A DNA stretch of 64,000 nt from contig NZ_FPAF01000003.1 of NCBI RefSeq assembly GCF_900116295.1, positions 372,001 to 436,000 of the forward strand, written 5' to 3'. Made by a program: the position numbers and the translations under genes. The notes under the pieces were generated by a model. That model saw nothing but the letters and a program-made list of their open reading frames with translations. It ran no database searches and had not been told where the DNA came from. The stretch comes from Bacillus sp. 103mf (lineage in GTDB: Bacteria > Bacillota > Bacilli > Bacillales > Bacillaceae_G). Shown piece after piece: positions 50,699 through 59,708 of this stretch. Each line of letters begins with the position of its first letter. The first letter of the stretch is position 1.

Positions 50699-51124
50699 GT
50701 GGATCATCCAATTCAAGGGCTGATGAAAGCAGCTATGGAAAATTTGAAAGAAATGGTTGATGTAAATACAATTGTCGGTGAGCCTGTTCAAACAGCTGAT
50801 GGCGGCATTGTATTAACTGTTTCAAAGGTAGCGTTTGGTTTTGGAGCAGGTGGATCAGATTTTTCAGCAAATGATGTACAAAAGGTACAAGGTCATCCTG
50901 CATTTGGTGGTGGTAGTGCTGGTGGAGTTTCTATTACACCGGTGGCTTTTCTTGTTGTAAATAAGGATGGCGTAAATATTCTTCATTTACAAAATGCAAC
51001 GCATTTGGCAGAGAAAGTAATTGAACTTGCACCGCAAACCATTGATAAAATTCAGTCCATGTTTCAAAATAATAAAAAGCAAGACCAATCACATTATCCA
51101 AAAAATCCAGATGAAATCGCATGA
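50699..51124 (+). CDS. gerW: Spore germination protein GerW (YtfJ)
   Basis: A 141-residue protein with the complete YtfJ pattern: HPIQGLMKAAMENLKEMVDV, NTIVGEPVQTADGGIVLTVS, KVAFGFGAGGSDF and a Gly-rich segment (FGGGSAGGVSITPVAFLVV). GerW is a forespore protein needed for normal lysozyme-induced and L-alanine germination phenotypes in B. subtilis. Start GTG after AAAAAGGAGGTTATGAAC. Monocistronic with terminator. Confidence 0.92.
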   Translation: MDHPIQGLMKAAMENLKEMVDVNTIVGEPVQTADGGIVLTVSKVAFGFGAGGSDFSANDVQKVQGHPAFGGGSAGGVSITPVAFLVVNKDGVNILHLQNATHLAEKVIELAPQTIDKIQSMFQNNKKQDQSHYPKNPDEIA

Positions 51125-51156
51125 AAAATGCCTGTTTATAAACAGGCATTTTTTCT
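51124..51156 (+). terminator. Terminator after gerW
   Basis: AAAATGCCTGTTT pairs with AAACAGGCATTTT. Confidence 0.92.
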
Positions 51157-51315
51157 TGTAATGGAGATGTAATAAAACTCATAAAAATGTAAATAGTTTT
51201 TGTAGTTTTTTCTATATTTCTAAAAATTTTCGTGATAAAATATCCTATAGTATTGAAACATATAAAACGAAGGTGGCTAGGTGCTTTGTCTGGAGGATCT
51301 GACCAAATCAAAAAT

Positions 51316-52062
51316 ATGATTTATATTAATGGTAATCGTCGCAATCATTGTTTTATCACATCTGGAATTACGTTTGAGGAGTTTGCAAACAATATTCCTT
51401 CACCGCTTCATCAAATGCTGCTTTTAAAGCATAGTTTTGAATGGACGGATTTTCATTATCATACTTTATTCGAATATGTAGAAGAAGAGAATATACATAA
51501 ATTAATTTCAGCAGATGTCGAGGAGTTTGAGGAATTTTGTTGGATTGATTTTGATGATGTAAATGACTTGGATGAATTGGCGCCAAAAGAAATTGCAGAA
51601 TTGCTTTATTTGGCGCACAAAAAGGAACCGCTTGGGAAGGCTTTTTTCCCGCTTTTGAAAAATAGATTTGTTTATCTTTCTCACGATGACGGATGGTATA
51701 ATAAAGTGTACTATCGAAGAATGCAGGAATTTATTGGTATGCTTAGTAAGGTAATTCCTTATAAACTTGGCTCATTTGGAAAAAAACGATTCGCATTCTT
51801 TCAAAAATCGAAAATTTATCCAGCAATTTCAAAAGAGGTTATTCTTGAACTTCTGCCATTTATGGAAGATGGCTTATACTTAGATTTAGCCGGAAAAATA
51901 GAATCAAGACGCGGTTTAGAGATTCCTGTTTATGTCATCGGTTCGTATGAAAGTACAAATGAAGTCTTAGATGGTTTAGAAGATTTGAAAAGTGAAGCTT
52001 CTAAAACAGGATGGCTTATCTTTGATAAGAAAGAGCAAGAGTGGCAGTGGATAATGGATTAA
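51316..52062 (+). CDS. Conserved-looking protein of unknown function
   Basis: A 248-residue soluble acidic protein from ATG 51316 (MIYINGNRRNHCF). Aromatic-rich motifs (FEWTDFHYHTLFEYVEEENI; FVYLSHDDGWYNKVYYR; EWQWIMD) suggest a compact fold, but I recognise no domain. No ribosome site lies at normal distance from 51316: GGAGG is ~20 bases upstream, and the frame stays open to 51232, so the true start is uncertain. Terminator behind. Confidence 0.6.
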   Translation: MIYINGNRRNHCFITSGITFEEFANNIPSPLHQMLLLKHSFEWTDFHYHTLFEYVEEENIHKLISADVEEFEEFCWIDFDDVNDLDELAPKEIAELLYLAHKKEPLGKAFFPLLKNRFVYLSHDDGWYNKVYYRRMQEFIGMLSKVIPYKLGSFGKKRFAFFQKSKIYPAISKEVILELLPFMEDGLYLDLAGKIESRRGLEIPVYVIGSYESTNEVLDGLEDLKSEASKTGWLIFDKKEQEWQWIMD

Positions 52063-52065
52063 GAG

Positions 52066-52098
52066 AACTTGACGATATGAGTCAAGTTTTCTTTTTTG
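52066..52098 (+). terminator. Terminator after the 51316 gene
   Basis: AACTTGAC pairs with GTCAAGTT around GATATGA, then TTCTTTTTT. Confidence 0.88.
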
Positions 52099-52110
52099 AA
52101 AGGAGATAAA

Positions 52111-52431
52111 ATGGAGAAGAATTTTATTATAGTAGGTATTAGTAGTATTATACTTGTCGCAATCATGCTATTAACATGTCCGAAAGAAGCGGATTTTCAA
52201 AAGCATTTAGAAGACAAATATTCAATTGTGTGTAATGAAGTAGATTTTAATTGTACGCAGAAAAAAGATCAAAAAGAAGAGAAAATGGAGTTTGTTAGTA
52301 AGGATGTTCGAAACGGCGTATTTTTTATAAAGATAGAGCAGACGTTTCAAACAGAAACAGAGATAAAGAAGACGTATAGCGCTGTTGGGATATTCGGCAT
52401 GTTTCTCTTTTCCTCTGAAAAGACTTTCTAA
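52111..52431 (+). CDS. Small membrane-anchored protein of unknown function
   Basis: A 106-residue protein with one N-terminal helix (FIIVGISSIILVAIMLLTC) ending in a Cys-Pro, then a soluble domain (DFQKHLEDKYSIVCNEVDFN; TYSAVGIFGMFLFSS). Not a classical lipobox. AAAGGAGATAAA precedes ATG 52111. Unrecognised. Confidence 0.65.
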   Translation: MEKNFIIVGISSIILVAIMLLTCPKEADFQKHLEDKYSIVCNEVDFNCTQKKDQKEEKMEFVSKDVRNGVFFIKIEQTFQTETEIKKTYSAVGIFGMFLFSSEKTF

Positions 52432-52454
52432 AATGTAGAAGGTCTTTTTTTTGT
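52419..52454 (+). terminator. Terminator after the 52111 gene
   Basis: AAGACTTTCTA pairs with TAGAAGGTCTT, then TTTTTT; includes the stop codon. Confidence 0.88.
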
Positions 52455-52500
52455 ACTCTCTTTCATATAGTTAGGATAAGACAAGCTTAGGGAGGGAGTT

Positions 52501-52713
52501 ATGGTGAATAAGATTTGCATGGTTTGCGGGGGTGAAGATTTTTTTTCGTCCACCTTATATGCTCGTACAAAACAAGACTGGGCATATGCACCGAATATGT
52601 ATCGCTTTGAAAAAGTATTTATTGAACAGCGAGATGAGGAGAATTATCCAGTGTTTCAAGAAATTACTGCTTATCATTGTAGTAGCTGCGGTTATGTGAT
52701 GTTATTTCGTTAA
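52501..52713 (+). CDS. Zinc-ribbon small protein
   Basis: A 70-residue protein with two CxxC pairs (ICMVCGGED and YHCSSCGYVML) that would bind one zinc. The middle is ordinary (LYARTKQDWAYAPNMYRFEK). The pattern is of small nucleic-acid-binding zinc ribbons. TTAGGGAGGGAGTT precedes ATG. Function unknown. Confidence 0.72.
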   Translation: MVNKICMVCGGEDFFSSTLYARTKQDWAYAPNMYRFEKVFIEQRDEENYPVFQEITAYHCSSCGYVMLFR

Positions 52714-52727
52714 TATGCACCTGGCGC

Positions 52728-52759
52728 ATAAGGGATGTAACAATTGTTGCATCCCTTAC
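52728..52759 (+). other. Hairpin downstream of the zinc-ribbon gene
   Basis: TAAGGGATG pairs with CATCCCTTA around TAACAATTGTTG, but has no T run; the terminator follows. Confidence 0.5.
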
Positions 52760-52763
52760 ATAA

Positions 52764-52797
52764 GAAAAAGGAGTGACAGATTCACTCCTTTTTCTTG
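52764..52797. terminator. Shared terminator, zinc-ribbon and 52831 genes
   Basis: AAAAAGGAGTGA pairs with TCACTCCTTTTT around CAGAT. Confidence 0.9.
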
Positions 52798-52830
52798 GTG
52801 TGTAAATAGTTTGTATCAAACAAGTGTTTT

Positions 52831-53169
52831 TTAAAGTGCTGATAAGAAGAACGGATATAATAAACTAAACAGTAAAGAAAATCCTCCAAAACCAATGGCT
52901 GTATATCCGAGTGTTTTTGCTTCGTAATGAACAGCAAGAAGTCCAATTAAAATGGAAAGCGATCCAAGTGTAATGGGATAGAAAGCAATTGAAAATAAGG
53001 AGAGAAATAATGCAACGTATCCAACAATGTTACCGATGTCCGTCCGCTCTTCTTCTTTATGAATTTCTTTACGACGACGTCTAATTGGAAGTCGCTGAGG
53101 GGTAATTTCTATTGCATATTCTTCCTGTTTTTCTCCGCTTTTTAGATGATGTGTTCGTTTTTTCGGCAA
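52831..53169 (-). CDS. Small two-span membrane protein (DUF4190-like layout)
   Basis: A 112-residue protein: basic cytoplasmic N-terminus (PQRLPIRRRRKEIHKEEERT), then two or three hydrophobic helices (IVGYVALFLSLFSIAFYPIT; LGSLSILIGLLAVHYEAKTL; FGGFSLLFSLLYPFFL). The G-x-x-A-L-x-L-S-L helix style resembles DUF4190 proteins; identification tentative. Confidence 0.6.
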   Translation of the reverse strand: MPKKRTHHLKSGEKQEEYAIEITPQRLPIRRRRKEIHKEEERTDIGNIVGYVALFLSLFSIAFYPITLGSLSILIGLLAVHYEAKTLGYTAIGFGGFSLLFSLLYPFFLSAL

Positions 53170-53383
53170 GGAATGTCCCTCTCTTTCGAATTAGGGTATG
53201 CTTAGTATTTTTTATTAAATAAGAAAACATGCTTATTATTTATATACAACTAAAGAAAAAAATGGAGAAACAATTATCTGTTGCTATATTATCCATCTCT
53301 TCTTAAGAATAAACAGGAAAAATGTAAAATGGTGTAGAATGACTTTTACATAGATGTAAAATGGAAAGGTGGGAGAAAAAATA

Positions 53384-54061
53384 ATGAAGTTTAATTGGCA
53401 TGAAGCAGCGCAGCAAAAATGGGATGATAATGCGGATTTCTGGAGTCAAAATAGTCAAGAAATGTGGGATAATGGTAGCCGCAGTACAATTATTCCGTTT
53501 TTTCAAAAATATATACGAAGCGGAGAAACCGTTCTTGATGTAGGGTGCGGGGATGGATATGGTACATACAAACTAAGTAAAGCTGGTTACAAAGCTTGTG
53601 GTGTCGACTTATCGGAGCAAATGATTGAAAAAGGGAAAAGTCGAGGTGAACATTCTAATTTATCATTTATAGTGGGTGATCTTACTTCGTTGCCGTTTCA
53701 AGATGGGGAGTTTGCCTCCGTGTTAGCGGTAAATTCATTAGAATGGACCGAAGCACCTCTTGAAGCGTTGCAAGAAATAAAGAGAGTGTTAGGAAAAGAA
53801 GGTTTTGCCTGTATTGCTATTTTAGGACCAACTGCAAAACCACGTGAGAATAGCTATCCACGTTTATATGGGGAAAATGTCGTTTGTAACACAATGATGC
53901 CATGGGAGTTTCAAAAACTTGCACAGGAGCAGGGGTTATATTTGGTAGATGGAATGGGAGTATATAAACGAGGGGTAAACGAAAAGATGATTGGACAACT
54001 TCCGCTTGAATTGCAGCAAGCTTTAACATTTATGTGGGTATTTATGTTTCAAAAGAAGTAA
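53384..54061 (+). CDS. Class I SAM-dependent methyltransferase
   Basis: A 225-residue methyltransferase. SAM-binding motif I is VLDVGCGDGYGTYKLSKAGY, motif II GVDLSEQMIEKGK, motif III FIVGDLTSLPFQDGEF, then VLAVNSLEWTEAP. A Methyltransf_11-type enzyme; the substrate is unknown. AAAGGTGGGAGAAAAAATA precedes ATG 53384. Confidence 0.9.
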   Translation: MKFNWHEAAQQKWDDNADFWSQNSQEMWDNGSRSTIIPFFQKYIRSGETVLDVGCGDGYGTYKLSKAGYKACGVDLSEQMIEKGKSRGEHSNLSFIVGDLTSLPFQDGEFASVLAVNSLEWTEAPLEALQEIKRVLGKEGFACIAILGPTAKPRENSYPRLYGENVVCNTMMPWEFQKLAQEQGLYLVDGMGVYKRGVNEKMIGQLPLELQQALTFMWVFMFQKK

Positions 54062-54071
54062 CTTTTCTTGC

Positions 54072-54113
54072 TACTAATGGGCAATAATCCTCACGGATAG
54101 AAGTTTTATTGTA
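54072..54113 (+). repeat. Degenerate bcr1 fragment
   Basis: ACTAATGGGCAATAATCCTC then GGATAGAAGTTTTATTG keeps the order of bcr1 start and end with most of the middle missing. Confidence 0.45.
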
Positions 54114-54190
54114 AAGGTGGATTATAAGTGCAGAAAATACAAAAAACTGATACAATATTTTCAGAAACAATTAAAGGGGGACTAGGGAAT

Positions 54191-55879
54191 ATGGCAGCAA
54201 CTACTACAGTAAAATCTGATATTGAAATTGCACAAGAAGCAAGTATGAAGAAAATTCAAGAGATTGCAGCAGAATTAAACATTTTAGAAGAAGAATTAGA
54301 GCCGTACGGTCATTATAAAGGGAAACTATCTCTTGATATTTTTAAGCGCTTACAAGGAGAAGAAGATGGAAAAGTTGTACTAGTTACAGCGATTAACCCT
54401 ACTCCAGCAGGGGAAGGGAAATCAACGGTAACAGTTGGTTTAGGACAAGCGTTTAATAAAATCGGTAAAAAAGCAGTGATTGCGCTTCGTGAACCATCTC
54501 TTGGACCAACTATGGGATTAAAAGGCGGTGCAGCAGGCGGAGGTTACTCGCAAGTTGTACCAATGGAAGATATTAATCTTCACTTTACAGGTGACATTCA
54601 TGCGATTACAACTGCAAATAATGCACTTGCAGCATTTATTGACAATCACATTCAACAAGGAAATGATTTGCGTATCGATACGCGTAAAATCGTATGGAAA
54701 CGTTGTGTAGATTTAAATGATCGTGCACTTCGCAATGTTGTAATCGGCCTTGGCGGACCAGTGCAAGGTGTGCCGCGTGAAGACGGCTTTGATATTACAG
54801 TTGCATCTGAAATTATGGCTGTATTCTGCTTAGCGACAGATGTACAAGACTTAAAAGGACGTTTAGCACGTATTGTTGTAGCTTATAACATGGATAACGA
54901 ACCTGTAACAGTAAAAGATTTAGGTGTAGAAGGTGCATTAACACTGTTATTGAAAGATGCGTTAAAACCAAATTTAGTACAAACGTTAGAAAATACACCA
55001 GCAATCATTCATGGCGGCCCATTTGCTAACATTGCACACGGCTGTAACAGTGTAATCGCAACGAAAATGGCAGCAAAATTAGGTGATTATGTGATTACGG
55101 AATCTGGCTTTGGTGCGGATTTAGGTGCTGAGAAATTCTTAGATATTAAAGCACGTGCAGCAGGAATCAAACCAGAAGCAGTTGTTATTGTTGCAACAAT
55201 TCGTGCCCTTAAAATGCATGGCGGCGTAGCGAAAGATGGATTAAAAGAAGAGAATGTTGATGCGTTAGCAAAAGGTATGGAAAACTTACAAAAACATGTT
55301 GAAACAATTCAAGCATTCGGTGTTCCATTTGTTATCGCAATTAACAAGTTCATTACAGATACGGATAAAGAAGTTGTATACTTACAAGAGTGGTGCAATG
55401 AGCGCGGTTATGAAGTATCTTTAACGGAAGTATGGGAAAAAGGCGGTCAAGGCGGTGTTGACCTGGCAGAGAAAGTATTAAAAGTAATTGAAAAAGGTGA
55501 GAATACATACGCACCTTTATATGATTTAGAGCTTCCGTTAGAAGAGAAAATTCGTACAATTGCTCAAAAGGTATACGGTGCAAAAGATATTGAATTTGCG
55601 CCAAAAGCTCGCAAACAATTAACGCAATTTGCTGCAGAAGGTTGGGGTAACTTACCAATTTGTATGGCAAAAACACAGTATTCTCTTTCTGATGATCCAA
55701 CAAAACTAGGACGTCCATCTGACTTTATTGTGACAATTCGAGAATTTAAACCATCTATTGGTGCTGGCTTTATCGTTGCATTAACAGGAACAATGTTAAC
55801 AATGCCAGGCCTTCCAAAGAAACCAGCTGCTTTGCAAATGGACGTAAATGAAGATGGAAAAGCAGTAGGTTTATTCTAA
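54191..55879 (+). CDS. fhs: Formate-tetrahydrofolate ligase
   Basis: A 562-residue enzyme. ATP site [40 protein letters not shown] and [18 protein letters not shown] are the family signatures. It makes 10-formyl-THF from formate, THF and ATP, feeding purine and fMet-tRNA synthesis. ATG 54191 follows AAAGGGGGACTAGGG; GTG 54128 in the same frame is a less likely start. Length is normal. A -10-like TACAAT lies about 40 bp upstream. Confidence 0.96.
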   Translation: MAATTTVKSDIEIAQEASMKKIQEIAAELNILEEELEPYGHYKGKLSLDIFKRLQGEEDGKVVLVTAINPTPAGEGKSTVTVGLGQAFNKIGKKAVIALREPSLGPTMGLKGGAAGGGYSQVVPMEDINLHFTGDIHAITTANNALAAFIDNHIQQGNDLRIDTRKIVWKRCVDLNDRALRNVVIGLGGPVQGVPREDGFDITVASEIMAVFCLATDVQDLKGRLARIVVAYNMDNEPVTVKDLGVEGALTLLLKDALKPNLVQTLENTPAIIHGGPFANIAHGCNSVIATKMAAKLGDYVITESGFGADLGAEKFLDIKARAAGIKPEAVVIVATIRALKMHGGVAKDGLKEENVDALAKGMENLQKHVETIQAFGVPFVIAINKFITDTDKEVVYLQEWCNERGYEVSLTEVWEKGGQGGVDLAEKVLKVIEKGENTYAPLYDLELPLEEKIRTIAQKVYGAKDIEFAPKARKQLTQFAAEGWGNLPICMAKTQYSLSDDPTKLGRPSDFIVTIREFKPSIGAGFIVALTGTMLTMPGLPKKPAALQMDVNEDGKAVGLF

Positions 55880-55927
55880 AAGGTTGTATTTCTTCTCTTT
55901 TATCGGTAAACTATACGTACATCATAC

Positions 55928-55958
55928 GGCGCCTTTCGATGGAAAGGCGCTTGTTTTT
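55928..55958 (+). terminator. Terminator after fhs
   Basis: GCGCCTTTC pairs with GAAAGGCGC around GATG, then TTGTTTTTT. It runs to just before the next gene's ribosome site. Confidence 0.88.
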
Positions 55959-55969
55959 TGGAGGAATAT

Positions 55970-56497
55970 ATGTTTGATCCAACTGTTTTTGAAAATTTAA
56001 AAGTTGTCGTTGAAGGAGCTGTATATGATTTTGATTTACATGCTGATATCGTTGTAACGAATCGAAAGGATATAATGGATCTGGCATCATTTAGTCGTAC
56101 GTATACCATTTCGTTTCAGCTCACAGAATATATAGAGCCATTAGTGGAAGCGACTTTTTTATTATCAGTTGATGCAAAGAATTTATCAGGTGAGATATTA
56201 GCGGTACCAAATTTTGTTCCTGGCTGTGAAATGAAACTTTTCTTTGAATTTTCTATGGGGCATCCAGAAAAAGATTGCCAAGAAATCGAAGCGTTGCTAC
56301 AATCCATATGGGGAAAAGAACGAATGATTACGCAGCAAATTTCATACGAATATAATAAGCAAGCGATTTCATATCATAATAAAGTAGACATCTTATTTCA
56401 AAAAGCGATTACAGAAGATCATGTCGATGACTTAGTAACTGTTATTTCTCATATGATAGAAACGATGCGAATAATACAACAATTTCTTCAAAAATAG
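55970..56497 (+). CDS. Protein of unknown function
   Basis: A 175-residue acidic soluble protein: FDPTVFENLKVVVEGAVYDF, YTISFQLTEYIEPLVEATFL, MKLFFEFSMGHPEKDCQEIE, then a helical C-terminus. Beta-rich first half. Not recognised. GGAGGAATAT precedes ATG 55970. It is 19 bp ahead of yfmL, so probably co-transcribed with that helicase. Confidence 0.68.
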   Translation: MFDPTVFENLKVVVEGAVYDFDLHADIVVTNRKDIMDLASFSRTYTISFQLTEYIEPLVEATFLLSVDAKNLSGEILAVPNFVPGCEMKLFFEFSMGHPEKDCQEIEALLQSIWGKERMITQQISYEYNKQAISYHNKVDILFQKAITEDHVDDLVTVISHMIETMRIIQQFLQK

Positions 56498-56516
56498 AGA
56501 TAAAGGAGAAAAAGAA

Positions 56517-57686
56517 ATGATAAAAGAAATGCAACCATTTTTGCAACAAGCTTGGGAGAAGGCTGGTTTTAAAGAGTTTACTGAAATTCAAAAGCAAGCT
56601 ATTCCAACGATTTTAGAAGGACAAGACGTTATTGCTGAATCTCCAACAGGAACAGGTAAAACATTAGCGTATTTATTACCACTTTTACATAAAATTAACC
56701 CTGAAGTGAAACAACCTCAAGTGGTCATTTTAGCACCAACGCGTGAACTTGTGATGCAAATTCATGAAGAAGTACAAAAGTTTACGGCAGGTACTGAGAT
56801 TTCAGGTGCATCTTTAATTGGCGGTGCAGATATTAAGCGTCAAGTAGAGAAGCTAAAGAAACATCCACGAGTAATCGTTGGGTCACCTGGACGTATTTTA
56901 GAACTAATCCGTATGAAGAAATTGAAAATGCATGAAGTGAAAACGATTGTATTTGATGAGTTTGATCAAATTGTAAAACAAAAGATGATTGATGCCGTGG
57001 CCGATGTAATTAAATCGACAATGCGTGATCGTCAAGTCGTATTTTTCTCGGCAACAATGACAAAAGATGCAGAAGAAGTAGCACGTGATTTTGCAGTTCA
57101 GCCGCAATTTATTCGTGTGAAACGAACAGAAACGAAGAGTCTTGTTGAACATACGTATATCGTTTGTGAACGCCGGGAAAAAAATGATTTTGTTCGTAAA
57201 GTTATGCATACTGGTGATGTAAAAGCAGTTGCTTTCTTAAATGATCCGTTCCGTTTAGATGAAATTGCTGAGAAATTGAAATTCCGTAAGATGAAAGCAG
57301 CGGCTCTTCATGCGGAAGCGAGCAAACAAGAACGTGAAGCAACAATGCGTGCATTCCGTCAAGGCAAAGTAGAGATTTTATTAGCAACAGATATCGCAGC
57401 GCGTGGATTAGATATTGATGACTTAACACACGTTATTCATTTAGAATTGCCAGATACGCTGGATCAATATATTCATCGTTCAGGACGTACAGGACGTATG
57501 GGGAAAGAAGGAACGGTCATTTCACTTGTGACACCACAAGAAGAGAAGAAGTTACTTCAATTTGCGAAGAAGCTAGGTATTCAGTTCAAGAAACAAGAAA
57601 TGTTTAAAGGATCGTTTGTTGAATCGAAACCGAAAGCTCCAAAGAAAAAGAAACCAGCATTCACTGGAAAGAAAAAGCCTAGATAA
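56517..57686 (+). CDS. yfmL: DEAD-box RNA helicase YfmL
   Basis: A 389-residue helicase. Q-motif and Walker A: AESPTGTGKTLAYLLPLL; Ia LAPTREL; Ib VGSPGRILELI; motif II FDEFDQ (Phe in place of Ala); III SATM; V ATDIAARGLDIDD; VI HRSGRTGRMG. The ends, and DVIAESPTGTGKT, match B. subtilis YfmL, which takes part in 50S ribosome assembly. A Lys-rich tail (KAPKKKKPAFTGKKKPR) probably binds rRNA. AAAGGAGAAAAAGA precedes ATG. Confidence 0.93.
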   Translation: MIKEMQPFLQQAWEKAGFKEFTEIQKQAIPTILEGQDVIAESPTGTGKTLAYLLPLLHKINPEVKQPQVVILAPTRELVMQIHEEVQKFTAGTEISGASLIGGADIKRQVEKLKKHPRVIVGSPGRILELIRMKKLKMHEVKTIVFDEFDQIVKQKMIDAVADVIKSTMRDRQVVFFSATMTKDAEEVARDFAVQPQFIRVKRTETKSLVEHTYIVCERREKNDFVRKVMHTGDVKAVAFLNDPFRLDEIAEKLKFRKMKAAALHAEASKQEREATMRAFRQGKVEILLATDIAARGLDIDDLTHVIHLELPDTLDQYIHRSGRTGRMGKEGTVISLVTPQEEKKLLQFAKKLGIQFKKQEMFKGSFVESKPKAPKKKKPAFTGKKKPR

Positions 57687-57690
57687 ATGG

Positions 57691-57733
57691 GAAAAGCCGT
57701 AGCTGCGAATATGATGTAGCCACGGCTTTTCTT
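57691..57733 (+). terminator. Terminator after yfmL
   Basis: AAAAGCCGT pairs with ACGGCTTTT across an inner stem GCTGCG/TGTAGC. Its T run leads into the bcr1 TTTAT. Confidence 0.8.
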
Positions 57734-57889
57734 TATCCCGCATTAACGGGCAGTAATACTCCCACTTCAAAATTCAGCGAAAGCAAAGAAGTTAGGTGGG
57801 AGATAGACTGCCCGTAAAAGCCCGATTGGTGAGGGCTGATAATCAGTGGGGGATGAAGCAAATCCCCACTGATTAAAGTTTCACTTTAT
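57732..57889 (+). repeat. Full-length bcr1 repeat (158 bp)
   Basis: TTTATCCCGCATTAACGGGC to TAAAGTTTCACTTTAT, with TTTAT on both ends. It fills the whole space between convergent genes; the right TTTAT overlaps the first base of the stop codon of the minus-strand phospholipase-like gene. Confidence 0.9.
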
Positions 57890-58509
57890 CAGGTAATACG
57901 CAGCTGTTCTAAATAAAACACACTCTTATGAAGAGAAGTTTCTATATAACCAATAATTTGATTCATTGTAAATACTTGTAGAGGCTCATATAAATCTTGC
58001 TGTGAGTACAGCATATCTTCAAACACTAATGATTTAAAAGAATGGATGTGTTCCCCTGGTACTTCCTCAATACCTATCAAATTCGCGTTCATATTTAAGA
58101 TATGAAATAAGTTCTTATCCCTATCATAATAATGTAGCAACTTTCCGTTTAAAATCTTAAAGTCGTGATGGTACAAAGAAAGGATATTAGGATCATGATC
58201 GATTCGATTTTTGAGCCAGGGAAGATAGAAGCCTTGCAGCCATATATCATCAGCAATGAGATGTGTGTAATATCCTAATATGAAAGGAGAATCTTTGTAC
58301 GCCTTATATTTATGTAGGAATGCTTCATAATCAATTTTTCTTGTATAATTCTTTACTGTGCCTTTATAAAAGTGCGATATTTCTTTTTCCTCTTTTGAAT
58401 GAACTGCATCTGCCGCAATTCCTCCGAGTAGGAAAGAAGTTTTGTCTTGAATCTCTAATTTTTTTGCAACCAAATTCGCTATAATTACATGCATAATTCT
58501 TGATCCCAT
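57889..58509 (-). CDS. Zinc-dependent phospholipase C-like protein
   Basis: A 206-residue protein with the PF00882-type pattern: HVIIANLVAKKLEIQ, FLLGGIAADAVHSKEEKEIS, HFYKG, YYTHLIADDIW. Several His/Asp residues are placed as metal ligands. Many small Bacillus proteins of this family are called hydrolases with no known substrate; no signal peptide. GCGGAGGTACCTTTC precedes ATG 58509. It lies 31 bp behind the quinone reductase gene in the same direction. Confidence 0.8.
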   Translation of the reverse strand: MGSRIMHVIIANLVAKKLEIQDKTSFLLGGIAADAVHSKEEKEISHFYKGTVKNYTRKIDYEAFLHKYKAYKDSPFILGYYTHLIADDIWLQGFYLPWLKNRIDHDPNILSLYHHDFKILNGKLLHYYDRDKNLFHILNMNANLIGIEEVPGEHIHSFKSLVFEDMLYSQQDLYEPLQVFTMNQIIGYIETSLHKSVFYLEQLRIT

Positions 58510-58540
58510 GAAAGGTACCTCCGCTTGAAAGAGAATCATG

Positions 58541-59524
58541 TTATGTTGGCTGAACATTTAATAAAACTTTTCCGGTACTTTGTCTACTTTCGACCCATTC
58601 ATGTGCTTTCCCTGCATCCTGAAGTGAAAAATGATTTCCGATTTTAATTTGTAGGCTACCATTGCTTAAAAGAGGAAATATTTGCTCTGCAGTATGCCCG
58701 AGTAAATGAGGTCGTTTTTTTCGAGTTGTTCCAAAGCTAAAGCCAAGAACAGATCGGCAGCTTGCATGTAAATCTTTTGTCTGAAATGTTCCGATATTAC
58801 CGCTTGCATTTCCAAAATGGACGAGGCGCCCATAGAAAGCAAGACATTGCAAGCTTTGTTCTGATATGGTACCGGAAATAGAATCCAATATAACGTCTGC
58901 ACCTTCTCCATTCGTAATCTCATTCATTTTATGTACAAAGTCTTCTTCCTTATAACAAATAACATGATCTGCTCCGGCTTCTAAAGCAATTTTCTTTTTT
59001 GCTTCATTTCCAACTGTTCCAATGACCTTTCCAGCACCTAAAATTTTAGCGAGTTGAATAGTTGTTGTACCAATTCCTCCTGCAGCGGCATGGATCAGTA
59101 CAGTTTCGCCTTGTTGTAACCTTGCAATATTTGCTAGCAGTGTATAACTTGTAAACGAAACAATCGGACAGGCTGCAGCCGTTTCAAAATCAATTTCATC
59201 TGGTAATACAAAAGTAAGTTCTTCATTTGCTACAACATATTCGGCGTACGATCCGTTAACTGGAAAAGCAATAACGCGCTGTCCTACCTTAATATTCGTT
59301 ACGTTAGCCCCAACCTGTTCTACGATTCCAGCAGCATCTATACCAGGTATAAAAGGAAGATTCCCGGTGCCCTTTTTTCCATATCGAGATTTAATATCAG
59401 CAAAGTTCACACTTGTTGCGACAACGCGAATTAAAACTTGATTCGCGTTAATAGACGGCATAGTTACGTCTGTATATTTCATCATTTCAGGGCCTCCAAA
59501 GGCAGTTACAATAATTGCTTTCAT
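58541..59524 (-). CDS. Quinone oxidoreductase (MDR superfamily, zinc-free)
   Basis: A 327-residue medium-chain reductase. N-terminal GroES-like part (GGPEMMKYTDVTMPSINANQ, VNFADIKSRYGKKG), Rossmann motif HAAAGGIGTTTIQLAKILGA, and GADVILDSISG. It reduces quinones with NADPH; the zinc ligands of alcohol dehydrogenases are absent. TTAGGAGGACAGATC precedes ATG. First gene of a two-gene operon. Confidence 0.92.
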   Translation of the reverse strand: MKAIIVTAFGGPEMMKYTDVTMPSINANQVLIRVVATSVNFADIKSRYGKKGTGNLPFIPGIDAAGIVEQVGANVTNIKVGQRVIAFPVNGSYAEYVVANEELTFVLPDEIDFETAAACPIVSFTSYTLLANIARLQQGETVLIHAAAGGIGTTTIQLAKILGAGKVIGTVGNEAKKKIALEAGADHVICYKEEDFVHKMNEITNGEGADVILDSISGTISEQSLQCLAFYGRLVHFGNASGNIGTFQTKDLHASCRSVLGFSFGTTRKKRPHLLGHTAEQIFPLLSNGSLQIKIGNHFSLQDAGKAHEWVESRQSTGKVLLNVQPT

Positions 59525-59708
59525 GATCTGTCCTCCTAAAGTAGATTCTATAATTTATTTTAAAAGGTCATCATAAATTGGAAAATTATATAATGGTTAT
59601 GAAGAGTTATAAGAAAACGTTATGAAAAATTTATTTCAAAAAAATCGAACGAAATTTTCTGTTCTTGCCAATATATAGTGTACGACATAAGGAAGGAGGG
59701 GATGAAGG

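Noticed and set aside
56904-57429. Minus-strand open frames within yfmL
   Set aside because: Shadows of a strongly conserved helicase gene with no start signals.
5382-57889. bcr1 and R190 arrays as a CRISPR
   Set aside because: Copies are kilobases apart with no regular spacers, and no cas genes are present.
59640-59700. Defined ECF autoregulatory promoter upstream of the sigma gene
   Set aside because: A GAAC motif is present but no matching -10 at the right distance could be identified with confidence.
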